This document shows positions 50,421 to 60,499 of a stretch of DNA of 64,000 nt, in pieces. The notes beneath the pieces are model-generated. The model was not told the DNA's origin, did not search any database, and saw nothing but the letters and a program-made list of their open reading frames with translations. The stretch spans positions 110,978 through 174,977 of the forward strand of contig DGYK01000063.1 in the NCBI GenBank assembly GCA_002398365.1. Direction: 5' to 3'. This DNA is from Flammeovirgaceae bacterium UBA5008 (GTDB taxonomy: Bacteria > Bacteroidota > Bacteroidia > Cytophagales > Cyclobacteriaceae). The position numbers and the translations under genes are program-made. How positions within the stretch are numbered: position 1 is the stretch's first letter; each line of letters starts with the position of its first letter.

Positions 50421-51767
50421 ATGGCCATATTATCAAAAGAAGAAACCAAAAAAATACTCGAGAAAGTCATCGGCTTTTCGAAAGCAGACGGCATCGAGGC
50501 CAACCTGAATGGCAATGACGGTGGCAACATTCGCTACGCGCGCAACAGCGTGTCTACCTCAGGCGAAGACAGTAACGTGAGTTTAAATGTGCAATCTTAC
50601 TTTGGAAAAAAAGTAGGCAATGCCTCTATCAACGAGTTTGATGATGCTTCGCTGGAAAAAGTAGTGAGGCGCTCGGAAGAGTTGGCCAAACTGGCTCCTG
50701 AAAATCCGGAGTTCATGGAACCGCTCGCACAACAAACGTATGGTGCAGAACCTAAAACGTTTATTGAATCAACCGCTAAAATCACACCCGACTATCGCGC
50801 GCAAGCGGCTGCCGACAGTATTTTACCGGCCTCGAAAAAAGACATCACCGCAGCGGGCTTCTTGGAAGATAGCCGCGGTTTCGGCTCTTTGATGAATAGC
50901 AAAGGTGCTTTCGCTTACAATAAAGGAACCGGTGTAGACTTCACTGTCACTATGCGCACCAACGATGGAACTGGATCAGGTTGGGTAGCCAGAAACTTTA
51001 ACGATGTCAGCAAACTCAACACGGCCGAAGCTTCAGCCATAGCGATGGAAAAAGCATTGCAGTCGCGCAACGCAAAAGCAATTGAGCCCGGCAAGTATAC
51101 CGTTATTCTCGAGCCGAATGCGGCAGCCGACTTATTAGGCTTGATGTTGTTTGCCATGAATGCACGGCAAGCCGATGAAGGCAGAAGCTTTTTATCGAAA
51201 AAAGGTGGCGGCACCAAGTTGGGCGAAAAAATTGTGGATGAGCGCGTGAACATTTACACCGACCCATGGCATGAAGAAGTGCCTACCGGCAACTGGGCCG
51301 GCAATGGTTTAGCGCGGAAGCGCATGGATTTAATTAAGAATGGCACAGTGGCTAACATGATCTACGATCGCTACTGGGCTTCGCAAAAAAATACAGAGCC
51401 TACGCCTTTTCCGGGCAACAGAATTATGGAGGGCGGAACTGCTTCCATTGAAGATATGATTAAAGACACGAAGCGTGGCGTGCTCGTGACGCGCTTCTGG
51501 TACATTCGTGCCGTAGACCCACAAACATTATTGTATACCGGTTTAACCCGCGATGGTACTTTTTATATTGAGAACGGAAAGATTAAACATCCGATCAAAA
51601 ACTTCCGCTTCAATGAAAGCCCGATCATCATGCTGAATAATTTAGAAACACTGGGCAAGCAAATGCGCGTGGCCAGTGGTGGCGGCCCCGGTGGCGGTGG
51701 CAGTTCGTTGATACCGGCTATGAAAATTCGCGACTTTACCTTCTCTAGTTTATCTGACGCAGTATAA
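50421..51767 (+). CDS. TldE/PmbA-like partner subunit without signal peptide
   Basis: 448 residues. It belongs to the TldE/PmbA branch: the C-terminal part has AIEPGKYTVILEPNAAADLLGLMLF and GTKLGEKIVDERVNIYTDPW, and it lacks HExxxH, as TldE does. An in-frame stop lies five codons upstream, so no signal peptide can be hidden there. Its partners upstream carry Tat signals. A terminator follows. Confidence 0.9.
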   Translation: MAILSKEETKKILEKVIGFSKADGIEANLNGNDGGNIRYARNSVSTSGEDSNVSLNVQSYFGKKVGNASINEFDDASLEKVVRRSEELAKLAPENPEFMEPLAQQTYGAEPKTFIESTAKITPDYRAQAAADSILPASKKDITAAGFLEDSRGFGSLMNSKGAFAYNKGTGVDFTVTMRTNDGTGSGWVARNFNDVSKLNTAEASAIAMEKALQSRNAKAIEPGKYTVILEPNAAADLLGLMLFAMNARQADEGRSFLSKKGGGTKLGEKIVDERVNIYTDPWHEEVPTGNWAGNGLARKRMDLIKNGTVANMIYDRYWASQKNTEPTPFPGNRIMEGGTASIEDMIKDTKRGVLVTRFWYIRAVDPQTLLYTGLTRDGTFYIENGKIKHPIKNFRFNESPIIMLNNLETLGKQMRVASGGGPGGGGSSLIPAMKIRDFTFSSLSDAV

Positions 51768-51792
51768 TTGTTTTTGTTGTTTTGTTTTTAAG

Positions 51793-51827
51793 AAGTCCCC
51801 GGTCGAAACGCTGGGGATTTTTTATTT
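51793..51827 (+). terminator. Rho-independent terminator after the TldD/TldE genes
   Basis: The stem AAGTCCCC (51793-51800) with GGGGATTT (51813-51820), one G-T pair, is followed by a T-run. Confidence 0.75.
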
Positions 51828-52060
51828 TCCATCATAAAAGTGTGAGGTTGAACATTTATTCGTTTGAAAAAGTGTGAAATCGTCAGGATAATTGGATGGC
51901 GAATATTCCGCTCTATGCTATTGAGCGCTCTTTTGAGTGATCGCCAGAAGCATTCCCCACAAACAGCCAACCCAAGCCGCTGATCCGTAGTTGCAAACGG
52001 TAACGTAAATTTATTTTCAGACGCGTGTGTTTTTGATAACTTTACGGGATAATACAGACA

Positions 52061-52462
52061 ATGTGTAATATCATCCACCGGCTTCGAATCAAAAGAAATT
52101 TGCCCTTCCGGTGCTTTATTCTGTCTTTCTGGATCATTAGCGCAAGCCATACATTGTTATTGCCAACCGTTACTTTATCAGATGACAGAGAGTCAAAAGA
52201 TATGGCCATTCAATCTGTAAATAAACCTGCATCCACCTTCTTATCATTAATTTTAGAATGGGCTTTAAGTACTTCACATGCGGGCACTGACTTAGCCGAT
52301 GTGCATGATGATAGTGTACAGAAAATGGATTTCATCTCTACTCATTACCCTACCTTCTTACCCAAACAATATGTTAACCTCGATCACAATAGGTTTTCAT
52401 TTGAGCACCCAAAAGCACCTTCTTTGAAAAAAAATACGCCACCCCCTAAGTTGATTGGGTAA
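52061..52462 (+). CDS. Possible small secreted or membrane protein
   Basis: 133 residues. A basic start (HRLRIKRNLPFR) is followed by a hydrophobic stretch (CFILSFWIISASHTLLLP), which could be a signal or membrane anchor; the rest is polar and ends in KKNTPPPKLIG. No family recognised. The frame is the longest on this strand in a 740-bp stretch between the tldE-like gene and the efflux operon; the opposite strand also has a 120-codon frame here, so support is modest. Confidence 0.4.
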   Translation: MCNIIHRLRIKRNLPFRCFILSFWIISASHTLLLPTVTLSDDRESKDMAIQSVNKPASTFLSLILEWALSTSHAGTDLADVHDDSVQKMDFISTHYPTFLPKQYVNLDHNRFSFEHPKAPSLKKNTPPPKLIG

Positions 52463-52511
52463 CCTCCCCCACATTAGGCATTCGATTTTTTTTCATTAAT
52501 AATCTTCAATC

Positions 52512-53633
52512 ATGACTTCCTATTATAAGGCATTGGCCTTCCTATTTTTATTTGCTTCTTTTTTAAGTAGTTGCTCTTCTTCCACTAACAAAGAGGATGG
52601 CTCAGAAGAGTTTCCGGTGACACGCATCATTCGTAAGGACACGACATTGTTTAAAGAATATGTAAGTGATATTCATGCCTTTCGAAACGTTGAGATTCGC
52701 GCTCGCGTTCAGGGCTATCTCGATCAGATTTATGTAGATGAAGGACAAACTGTAAAAAAAGGACAGCTCTTATTTCGCATTAATGACGAAGAGTATCAGG
52801 CCGCATTGGCAGAAGCTACTGCTAATCTACATAGTGCCAAAGCGGAAGCCGCTGCCATTCAATTGGAAATGGAGCGTGTAAAAATATTAGTCGATAAAAA
52901 AGTAGTTTCTGAAACTGAACTTCGACTAGCAAAAGCAAAGTATGATGCAGCCAATGCGCGTATTGAGGAAGCTCAATCAGCCGCCTCGAATGCGGCTATT
53001 CGATTATCGCACACCAACATTCGCTCACCATTTGATGGGATGATCGACCGTATTCCTTTCAAAATTGGAAGTTTGATCAACGAGGGCAGTTTGCTGACTA
53101 CCGTATCGGATACGCATTTGATGTACGCTTATTTTAAGGTGTCAGAAAATGAATACCTGGAATTCAAGAATAACAAAGGTGATGAACTGAAAGGTGATGA
53201 AGTGAAGCTCGAGCTATCAGACGGAACCGACCATCGTTATACCGGTTACATCGAAACCATGGAAGGTCAATTTGATGCCACCACCGGCACGATTGCATTC
53301 CGTGCTCGCTTTCCAAACAATGATCTCTTGCTTAAGCATGGCTCCAGCGGAAAAGTGAGGTTAGCCAGTGATTTGAAAAACGCATTATTGGTTCCGCAAA
53401 AAGCCACCTTCGAAATACAAGATAAAACCTACGTCTATATAGTGGACGCCAATCAAATCGTCCGCATGAAAAGCTTCGTGCCTAAAATGCGGTTTGCTCA
53501 TTTCTACATTGTACAATCGGGCTTAAGTGAAGGCGACAACATTATTTATGAGGGCATTCAAAATGTTCAAGAGGGCACGCGTGTAAAACCGGTATTGGTA
53601 CCGATGGATAGTTTGTTAAAGAAACTGTTTTAA
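52512..53633 (+). CDS. RND efflux periplasmic adaptor (membrane fusion protein)
   Basis: 373 residues. Lipobox LSSC with Cys21. The biotinyl-lipoyl-like half (VQGYLDQIYVDEGQTVKKGQLLF), a helical hairpin (about 95-160) and the barrel follow as in AcrA-type proteins. It bridges the inner-membrane pump and the outer-membrane channel. It is the first gene of the operon with the RND pump (42-bp gap) and the channel (5-bp gap). Confidence 0.94.
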   Translation: MTSYYKALAFLFLFASFLSSCSSSTNKEDGSEEFPVTRIIRKDTTLFKEYVSDIHAFRNVEIRARVQGYLDQIYVDEGQTVKKGQLLFRINDEEYQAALAEATANLHSAKAEAAAIQLEMERVKILVDKKVVSETELRLAKAKYDAANARIEEAQSAASNAAIRLSHTNIRSPFDGMIDRIPFKIGSLINEGSLLTTVSDTHLMYAYFKVSENEYLEFKNNKGDELKGDEVKLELSDGTDHRYTGYIETMEGQFDATTGTIAFRARFPNNDLLLKHGSSGKVRLASDLKNALLVPQKATFEIQDKTYVYIVDANQIVRMKSFVPKMRFAHFYIVQSGLSEGDNIIYEGIQNVQEGTRVKPVLVPMDSLLKKLF

Positions 53634-53675
53634 TCGTTCACTCCCTTTTAATTAAACTAAACCAGGTTAGAAAAC

Positions 53676-56600
53676 ATGTTTAATAGATTTATACAACGTC
53701 CGGTGTTGTCATTGGTGATTTCGCTCATCATTACGTTATTGGGCGCACTGGCACTGATCGAATTACCGGTCACACAATTTCCTGACATTGTTCCACCGGC
53801 AGTGTCAGTAACTACCAACTATACAGGTGCCAATGCAGAAGTAGCTTCAAAAGCTGTCGTCACTACACTGGAGCGCGCCATTAATGGGGTTCCTGGTATG
53901 ACGTATATGACGTCTGTATCTGGAAATGACGGTACCAGCATAATCTCCGTCTATTTTAATGTAGGCGTGAATCCCGACATCGCAGCCGTAAACGTACAGA
54001 ATCGTGTTTCTACAGTATTGGATGAATTGCCGGAAGAAGTAATCAAAGCCGGTGTGGGAGTAGAAAAGGAAGTAAACAGCATGTTGTTGTATTTGAATAT
54101 CCTTAGCACTGACTCTACAGCCGATGAAAAATTCATTTACAATTTTGCTGACATCAACATTCTTCCCGAATTGAAGCGCATTGATGGTGTGGGCTATGCC
54201 ATGATCATGGGTGCTCGTGAGTATTCCATGCGGGTATGGTTGAAGCCGGATCGGATGGCTGCCTACGAAGTATCAACGGATGAGGTCGTACAATCGATTC
54301 GAAACCAAAATGTTGAAGCTGCTCCCGGTAAAACAGGCGAAAGCTCAGACAAACACCCTCAAATGTTACAGTACGTGCTTCGCTACACGGGAAAGTTTTT
54401 TGAACCAAAGCAATATGAAAACATTGTGTTGCGCGCCAATGAAGATGGCTCATTGCTCAAACTAAAAGACATTGCTGACATTGAGTTTGGCTCTAGAAAT
54501 TATGGCGTGCTCTCCAAAGAAAACGGACGCCCATCAGCTGCGATCATGCTGAAACAACGTCCCGGCTCGAATGCAAAAGAGGTAATCGAAAATGTAAAAA
54601 AACGAATGGAGGCATTGGAAAAAATCACCTTCCCTCCTGGCATGAGTTATACCATTGGTTATGATGTGTCACGCTTTCTGGATGCTTCGATTGCCGAAGT
54701 TTTGCGCACATTGATTGAAGCATTTATTCTGGTTTCCATTGTTGTATTTGTTTTTCTCCAAGACTGGCGATCGACTCTCATCCCCGCATTAGCTGTGCCC
54801 GTGTCTTTGATAGGCACATTCTTCTTCATGCAAATGTTAGGGTTCTCCATCAATTTATTGACGTTGTTTGCACTAGTACTGGCCATCGGTATTGTTGTAG
54901 ACAACGCCATTGTGGTGGTGGAAGCAGTTCACGTAAAATTGGGGATCGGCCTCACACCGCTGCAGGCAACCATCTCCGCCATGAATGAAATTAGCGGAGC
55001 ATTGATTGCGATTACTTTGGTAATGTCAGCTGTATTTGTGCCAGTTGCTTTTATGTCGGGCCCGGTGGGAGTTTTCTATCGGCAGTTTTCGCTGACGCTC
55101 GCCATTGCTATTGTTATCTCCGGCATTAATGCCGTCACACTTACTCCGGCACTTTGTGCAGTGTTGTTGAAGCCGCATCAGGGGGGACACGGAAATTCAT
55201 GGTTACAGCGATTCTTCAATGCTTTCAACAACTGGTTTAACTCCCTGTCGGAACGGTATCAACTCTTCATCAGTAAAGTAGCGGCACGCAGAATCATCAC
55301 GTATGGTATGTTCATCGGGTTTGTGCTTTCTACCTGGGGAATCAGCACCATTTTGCCAAGCGGCTTTATTCCCTCCGAAGATCAGGGAATGATCTATGCG
55401 AACGTAACCACACCCGCGGGCGCAACCGTAGAGCGCACCGAAGAAGTGATGGATAAAATACAAGAAGCCACCGCAGGTATGGAGTTTGTTGAATCGGTAT
55501 CTACTCTTTCCGGTTTTAGTCTTATTACTGAAGGTGCTGGATCATCGTATGGGATGGGCATGATTAACTTAAAGCCGTGGGATGAACGATCTCTTTCGGT
55601 GAATGAGATTATTCCATTGCTGGAGGAAAAGACCAAACATATCAAGGATGCGTCCATTCAATTTTTTCCGCCTCCTACCGTGCCCGGGTTTGGTAATGCC
55701 AGCGGATTTGAATTGCGGTTGCTGGATCGTACCGGCCAGGGCAATTTGCAGAACACGGCTAACGTGGCCAATCAATTTATCGAAGCGTTAAAAAAACGTC
55801 CGGAAATTGCAGATGCTTTCACCGGATTCAATGCCACTTTTCCACAATACCTCATTCACATCGATCAGGACATTGCAGCACAAAAAGGCGTGACCATTGA
55901 TAATGCAATGAATAACCTGCAAGTATTTATCGGCAGCTACTATACATCTAATTTTTTGCGATTCGGTCAAATGTATAAAGTAATGGTGCAAGCCCATCCG
56001 TCTTTTCGTGCGCACCCGGAGGATCTGTTAAAATTACTTGTCAAAAGCGACAAAGGAGAAATGGTTCCCTACTCTGCTTTTACCCGACTCGAGCGTGTCT
56101 ATGGACCGGAACAACTTACACGTTACAATATGTTCACCGCAGCTCTCATTAATGGTGATGCAGCTGCCGGCTATAGCAGTGGCGATGCCATTGCAGCGAT
56201 CGAAGAAGTAGCTGAGCAAGCATTGCCTCGTGGCTTCTCGATTGAGTGGTCGGGCATGACGCGCGAAGAGGTGCTCTCGGGCAATCAGGCCATTTACATT
56301 TTTATGATCTGTTTGATTTTTGTCTACCTGTTGTTATCGGCACAATACGAAAGTTTTCTATTGCCGCTGCCGGTTATCCTCTCGCTACCGGCTGGTGTGT
56401 TTGGTGCCTTTCTGTTTTTACAATTGGTGGGGCTTCAGAATAACATCTATGCCCAGGTAGCGCTGGTCATGCTGATTGGTTTGCTAGGAAAAAATGCAAT
56501 TTTAATTGTGGAGGTAGCCAATGAGCACAAGCGCGAAGAAGGGCGCACCTCATTGGATGCCGCCATGGAGGGAGCTCGCTCACGCCTTCGTCCTATTTTG

Positions 56601-56822
56601 ATGACCTCGTTTGCTTTTATTGCCGGGTTGATTCCATTATGTATTGCTTCGGGTGCCGGTGCGATGGGCAATCGCTCCATTGGTACAGCCGCTGCCGGAG
56701 GTATGCTGATCGGTACGATTTTCGGTTTGTTGGTAGTTCCCGGATTGTATGTGCTGTTCAGTGAACTGACCAAGAAGCCTAATTCTAAAAACGCAGAAAA
56801 AATAACCAGTCATTTAAATTAA
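53676..56822 (+). CDS. RND efflux pump, HAE-1/AcrB type
   Basis: 1048 residues, standard length for the HAE-1 family, with 12 membrane segments and two large periplasmic loops (about 35-335 and 560-870). FxRP start (FNRFIQRPVLSLVISL) and TM4 AIGIVVDNAIVVVEAV are conserved. The proton-relay pair of AcrB (D407-D408) reads D409-N410 here, and the Lys in TM10 is present (LLGKNAILIVEV). It should export drugs, bile salts or other amphiphiles with the adaptor and the channel. Confidence 0.95.
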   Translation: MFNRFIQRPVLSLVISLIITLLGALALIELPVTQFPDIVPPAVSVTTNYTGANAEVASKAVVTTLERAINGVPGMTYMTSVSGNDGTSIISVYFNVGVNPDIAAVNVQNRVSTVLDELPEEVIKAGVGVEKEVNSMLLYLNILSTDSTADEKFIYNFADINILPELKRIDGVGYAMIMGAREYSMRVWLKPDRMAAYEVSTDEVVQSIRNQNVEAAPGKTGESSDKHPQMLQYVLRYTGKFFEPKQYENIVLRANEDGSLLKLKDIADIEFGSRNYGVLSKENGRPSAAIMLKQRPGSNAKEVIENVKKRMEALEKITFPPGMSYTIGYDVSRFLDASIAEVLRTLIEAFILVSIVVFVFLQDWRSTLIPALAVPVSLIGTFFFMQMLGFSINLLTLFALVLAIGIVVDNAIVVVEAVHVKLGIGLTPLQATISAMNEISGALIAITLVMSAVFVPVAFMSGPVGVFYRQFSLTLAIAIVISGINAVTLTPALCAVLLKPHQGGHGNSWLQRFFNAFNNWFNSLSERYQLFISKVAARRIITYGMFIGFVLSTWGISTILPSGFIPSEDQGMIYANVTTPAGATVERTEEVMDKIQEATAGMEFVESVSTLSGFSLITEGAGSSYGMGMINLKPWDERSLSVNEIIPLLEEKTKHIKDASIQFFPPPTVPGFGNASGFELRLLDRTGQGNLQNTANVANQFIEALKKRPEIADAFTGFNATFPQYLIHIDQDIAAQKGVTIDNAMNNLQVFIGSYYTSNFLRFGQMYKVMVQAHPSFRAHPEDLLKLLVKSDKGEMVPYSAFTRLERVYGPEQLTRYNMFTAALINGDAAAGYSSGDAIAAIEEVAEQALPRGFSIEWSGMTREEVLSGNQAIYIFMICLIFVYLLLSAQYESFLLPLPVILSLPAGVFGAFLFLQLVGLQNNIYAQVALVMLIGLLGKNAILIVEVANEHKREEGRTSLDAAMEGARSRLRPILMTSFAFIAGLIPLCIASGAGAMGNRSIGTAAAGGMLIGTIFGLLVVPGLYVLFSELTKKPNSKNAEKITSHLN

Positions 56823-56827
56823 TAGTC

Positions 56828-58270
56828 ATGTATCGACTACGCTATAAATTTATAATCACCCTGCTGAGTGGTGGGGTTTTATTGGGTTGCAAGTTAGCTC
56901 CTCCGGTAAAGACACCCGATGCCATTCCCATGCCATCCTCTTTTGTAACGACTAAAGACACCACGAAGAGTAGCGGAGAAATACCTTGGAAAAAGTTCTT
57001 TGACGACCCGCATCTATTAAAATTACTGGAAGAGGGTATTGCAAATAATTTAGATTTGAAAGTAGCACTGCAACGAATAGAACAATCCAGAGCGTATTTG
57101 AAGATTTCAAAAGGAATGCTCCTTCCTTCCATAGGAATCAATGCGGCCGCAGGTCAACGGAAATTCGGTGAGTACACTATGGACGGTATAGGCAACTTTG
57201 ATACTAACTTCTCCACGAACTTGCCCAATGATAAAAAAGTGCCAGAGCACTTGCCGGATTATTATGTGGGGTTACAAAGTAGCTGGGAAGTATTTGCCTG
57301 GGGCAAATTGCAAAACCAAAAAAAGTCAGCTGCACTAAAGTACCTCGCCACCGAAAAAGGACGGCATCTGGTTGTTACGAGCTTGGTAGCTGAAATTGCA
57401 AAAACGTATTATGATTTGATTGCATTAGACAATGAATTAAAGATCATTCGGGAGAATAGTACGTTGCAACAAACGGCTGTTGATTTGGTGAGCGTTCAAA
57501 AGGAGGCGGGACGTGCAACGGAATTGGCAGTGAAACAATTTACAGCTCAACTTCTCAACACAAAAAGTCTGGAAGCGCAAAAGAGGCAATTGGTTGTTCA
57601 GAATGAAAACAAACTAAACCTTTTGTTAGGTCGATTTCCGCAACCGGTGGAACGAGGCAATCCAATTCTGGATCAACCACTCCCGTTGGATATGCGCGCA
57701 GGTGTGCCTTCTGAACTATTAACTCGCAGACCTGATATCGCGCAAGCTGAATTAAGTTTACGAGCAGCCAAATTGGATGTAGATGTCGCACGTGCTGCAT
57801 TTCTGCCCTCATTTGTAATTTCGTCTTCCTTAGGGTTACAATCATTTCGTTCTGAAAAACTTTTTTCTACTCCGGGTGCAGTGGCCTACTCTGTTTTTGG
57901 GGGAATTACTTCTCCGCTCTTCAATCGTCATATCATCCGTGGCAATTACAAACAAATTTCAGCTGAGCAGCTAAGTTTGTTTTATGAATATCAGAAGCTC
58001 GTTATCAACGGGTATCAGGAGACAGTAACCGGATTGCAGCGAATAGAAAACATGCGTTCGGCTGCCACTTTTAAACAACAGGAGGTAAATATTTTGCGTG
58101 AGGCTGTTGCTACATCTAATGATTTATATCTGGCCGGATTAGCCTCTTACTTGGAAGTAATTATGGCTCAAAAAAATGTGCTGGAAGCAGAACTGCAATT
58201 AGCTGAAACAAGAAAAGAGCAGTTCTACTCGGTGATTGATCTCTATCGAACCCTTGGCGGAGGATGGTAA
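56828..58270 (+). CDS. Outer-membrane efflux lipoprotein, TolC/NodT family
   Basis: 480 residues. The signal ends with a lipobox (LLGC, Cys21), so it is of the NodT/OprM type. Two repeats of helical-hairpin sequence with DLKVALQRIEQSRAYL and AKLDVDVARAAFLPSF are typical of TolC channels. It completes the tripartite efflux system encoded here. Confidence 0.93.
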   Translation: MYRLRYKFIITLLSGGVLLGCKLAPPVKTPDAIPMPSSFVTTKDTTKSSGEIPWKKFFDDPHLLKLLEEGIANNLDLKVALQRIEQSRAYLKISKGMLLPSIGINAAAGQRKFGEYTMDGIGNFDTNFSTNLPNDKKVPEHLPDYYVGLQSSWEVFAWGKLQNQKKSAALKYLATEKGRHLVVTSLVAEIAKTYYDLIALDNELKIIRENSTLQQTAVDLVSVQKEAGRATELAVKQFTAQLLNTKSLEAQKRQLVVQNENKLNLLLGRFPQPVERGNPILDQPLPLDMRAGVPSELLTRRPDIAQAELSLRAAKLDVDVARAAFLPSFVISSSLGLQSFRSEKLFSTPGAVAYSVFGGITSPLFNRHIIRGNYKQISAEQLSLFYEYQKLVINGYQETVTGLQRIENMRSAATFKQQEVNILREAVATSNDLYLAGLASYLEVIMAQKNVLEAELQLAETRKEQFYSVIDLYRTLGGGW

Positions 58271-58335
58271 AATAAATAATGGCAGTGGAATAAGGATAGA
58301 TGGGTGAATCTAGCTAACTCGAGAATTGGCAGGAA

Positions 58336-59046
58336 TCAAATCCCCATCTTTTCCTTAAACTTCACACTCTGTCGTTGACTTAAATCTATTTTTGTGCCGC
58401 TTTCCATTTCAACCTGAAGTGTATTACTAAAATAAGGAACAATATTTTTGATGAAGTTGACATTGATTATTTCTTGCCGGCTCGTGCGAAAAAAATGTTC
58501 TCCCGGCAATTTTTCTTCTAAATAGTTCAATGACCGATGGAGCATGGCTTTTTTATCTCGAAAGTACAGCCTCACATAATTTCCGACACTTTCGATATAA
58601 AAGATTTGGTGAATGGGAACAAAAAAACATTGCTCACCATCTTTAATAAAAATTCGCTTATTGATATCGAGTGCCTTTTCTCCTTCGGCTTGATTTAGTT
58701 TCCGGATTACTTTTGTCACAGCCTCTTTTAATCGTTCCGGATTCACCGGCTTCAGGATATAATCCAATGCATTCACTTCAAAAGCTTTAATGGCAAACTG
58801 ATCATAGGCTGTAACAAAAATCACTTCAGGTGCGGTGCCTAATTCGCCCAGCAAATCAAAACCGTTTTTGCCCGGCATGTTAATGTCTAGGAAAAGTAGC
58901 TGCGGATTGAACTGCTGAATCTTTTGAATACCATCTTGTGCATCGTTGCTGACGGAAACAATATCAATTTCAGAGTACGTACTCAGCATCGATTGCAATT
59001 CCGCAATCGCTAGCGGTTCGTCATCAATTAAAATAGTTTTGATCAT
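58336..59046 (-). CDS. LytTR-family response regulator
   Basis: 236 residues. Receiver domain (1-120) with acidic D8-D9, phospho-acceptor D54 (LLFLDINMPG), TAYDQFA and K (DYILKPVNPE). The LytTR DNA-binding domain covers about 130-236 (FFVPIHQIFYIESVGNYVRLYF, then RTSRQEIINVNFI). The cognate kinase overlaps upstream by 4 bp. The pair converges with the RND efflux operon and may regulate it (inference only from position). Confidence 0.94.
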   Translation of the reverse strand: MIKTILIDDEPLAIAELQSMLSTYSEIDIVSVSNDAQDGIQKIQQFNPQLLFLDINMPGKNGFDLLGELGTAPEVIFVTAYDQFAIKAFEVNALDYILKPVNPERLKEAVTKVIRKLNQAEGEKALDINKRIFIKDGEQCFFVPIHQIFYIESVGNYVRLYFRDKKAMLHRSLNYLEEKLPGEHFFRTSRQEIINVNFIKNIVPYFSNTLQVEMESGTKIDLSQRQSVKFKEKMGI

Positions 59047-60077
59047 TTCTTTATGATAATAATTGCTTTCACATCGTCATTTATTTGTTGCACAGCAAAC
59101 ACTGCACGCTCCTGAAAAATATGCGCTAAGCGCTTTTCAATATTTATTAAACCAAGTCCTGTTCCTTCATTCTTTTCCAAAACTCCAGGGTTGATCATCT
59201 CAATTTTCAAGGTTTCATTTTCATAAAGAGCTGATAATTTCACCTGCGAATGGCCGGGCGTTTTGGTAATACCGTGCTTGATGGCGTTTTCAGCAAGCGT
59301 AAGCACAATGCCAGGCGGCACCATTTGATAGCCCACTTGTTCGTCCATTTGAAACTTGTATTGAAAACGTTCTCCAAACCGAATTTGTTCTAAACTGAAG
59401 TATTTCTTCACTTCCTCTATTTCATAGGATAGAGGTATCAGGGTTTGGTTGCCACTTTGCAAAGTAAACCGCAATAACTCGCTTAGCTTCACAATCGCAT
59501 CTTTACATTTCTCTTGGTCGATTGATACCAACGCTTTAATGGAATTTAATGCATTGAATAAAAAATGTGGATTGAGTTGTGATTTTAGCAACTCCAACTC
59601 CATTAAGCGAGCAACGCTTTCTGATTCTAGTTTAGCTTCTTTTAACTGTCGGGATCTTTCCAAAATTTGATAGAGAAAGTAAATAATAATCCATACCCCA
59701 ATGTAGCGCATGCTGTTGAGCGTGCCCCCGAAAATTGCAATGAAGGTATAAAACGAAGAAATGTTTTGTGTATTCGTAAAGTGATATGGAAGCGTTGAAA
59801 GCAAGTTGATGATTACTGAAATTAAAAATGTACTCACTATAGCGAATAACCATATTTGGCGAGGGCGCCAATCAAAAATCGATGTTCGCTTTACAAATAC
59901 ACGAAACCCATGCATTAAGCTAACACCTAGCATTGCATAATACCCAAAGATCCAAACAAAATACCATTCAAAATGACCAACGATAAAAAAGGTGTAATTC
60001 AACACTTCAATGGACATCATACCAAGCCATCCGGCAAGCGTCAGTATCCAATACAATTTTTTTTGATTCCGAATCAT
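59043..60077 (-). CDS. LytS/YehU-type sensor histidine kinase
   Basis: 344 residues. Four membrane segments (about 10-30, 37-57, 76-96, 110-138) form a short input domain with no large extracytoplasmic part. The His_kinase motif LNPHFLFNALNSI has His171; the ATPase region has LTLAENAIKHGI and GTGLGLINIEKRL. The ATGA overlap (59043-59046) with the response regulator indicates translational coupling. Confidence 0.93.
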   Translation of the reverse strand: MIRNQKKLYWILTLAGWLGMMSIEVLNYTFFIVGHFEWYFVWIFGYYAMLGVSLMHGFRVFVKRTSIFDWRPRQIWLFAIVSTFLISVIINLLSTLPYHFTNTQNISSFYTFIAIFGGTLNSMRYIGVWIIIYFLYQILERSRQLKEAKLESESVARLMELELLKSQLNPHFLFNALNSIKALVSIDQEKCKDAIVKLSELLRFTLQSGNQTLIPLSYEIEEVKKYFSLEQIRFGERFQYKFQMDEQVGYQMVPPGIVLTLAENAIKHGITKTPGHSQVKLSALYENETLKIEMINPGVLEKNEGTGLGLINIEKRLAHIFQERAVFAVQQINDDVKAIIIIKK

Positions 60078-60499
60078 CGCTCAAGCAAAATAAGATACTT
60101 CCATTGAATTGTCGATTGTGATTAACATGAGCGATGAAAATAGGTGTTGTAAGTTATTACCTAAAGTTTTTTCACTTAAAATTAGCTCATTCCACTCTCA
60201 TTCCTAACTCATTCTATGCACTGGTGTATTTCTGTTACCCGATGCCAACTTAAATTATGCAATTAGCATCAAAAAGTTGAATGACCGAATTAGTTCAACC
60301 ATTCACTCTACTTTTATCTTAAAACCTTATTATGCTAAAAATCATCTTTGTTGCATTTGTTGCTTGTGCGGGATTGGGTTTTTTGTTGGCCGCCTAATCA
60401 GATGTAAAAAAGAATATAGAAACTATATTCATTCAGCATTCGTTTGATGATCTTATTAATTTGAACTCGTAAACTTCCAAATTCTTTTAACTTTTCCCC
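60078..60499. other. 422-bp intergenic region upstream of the M61 peptidase
   Basis: Contains no conventional gene apart from a possible 21-codon frame (60332-60397). The first 250 bp are AT-rich, and the promoter of the kinase gene (minus strand) must be here. I see no strong hairpins or repeats. Confidence 0.5.
60332..60397 (+). CDS. Possible 21-residue hydrophobic peptide
   Basis: ATG at 60332 to TAA at 60395-60397. The peptide begins MLKIIFVAFVACAGLGFLL and is long enough for one membrane helix, with a Lys near the start. It sits alone between two transcription units, with 31 bp of AT-rich sequence before it. Such small membrane peptides are often missed by gene finders; it may also be a random frame. 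Confidence 0.35.
   Translation: MLKIIFVAFVACAGLGFLLAA

Noticed and set aside
51788..52150. 120-codon minus-strand frame
   Set aside because: It overlaps the terminator after the tldE-like gene and a plus-strand candidate; composition is not protein-like.
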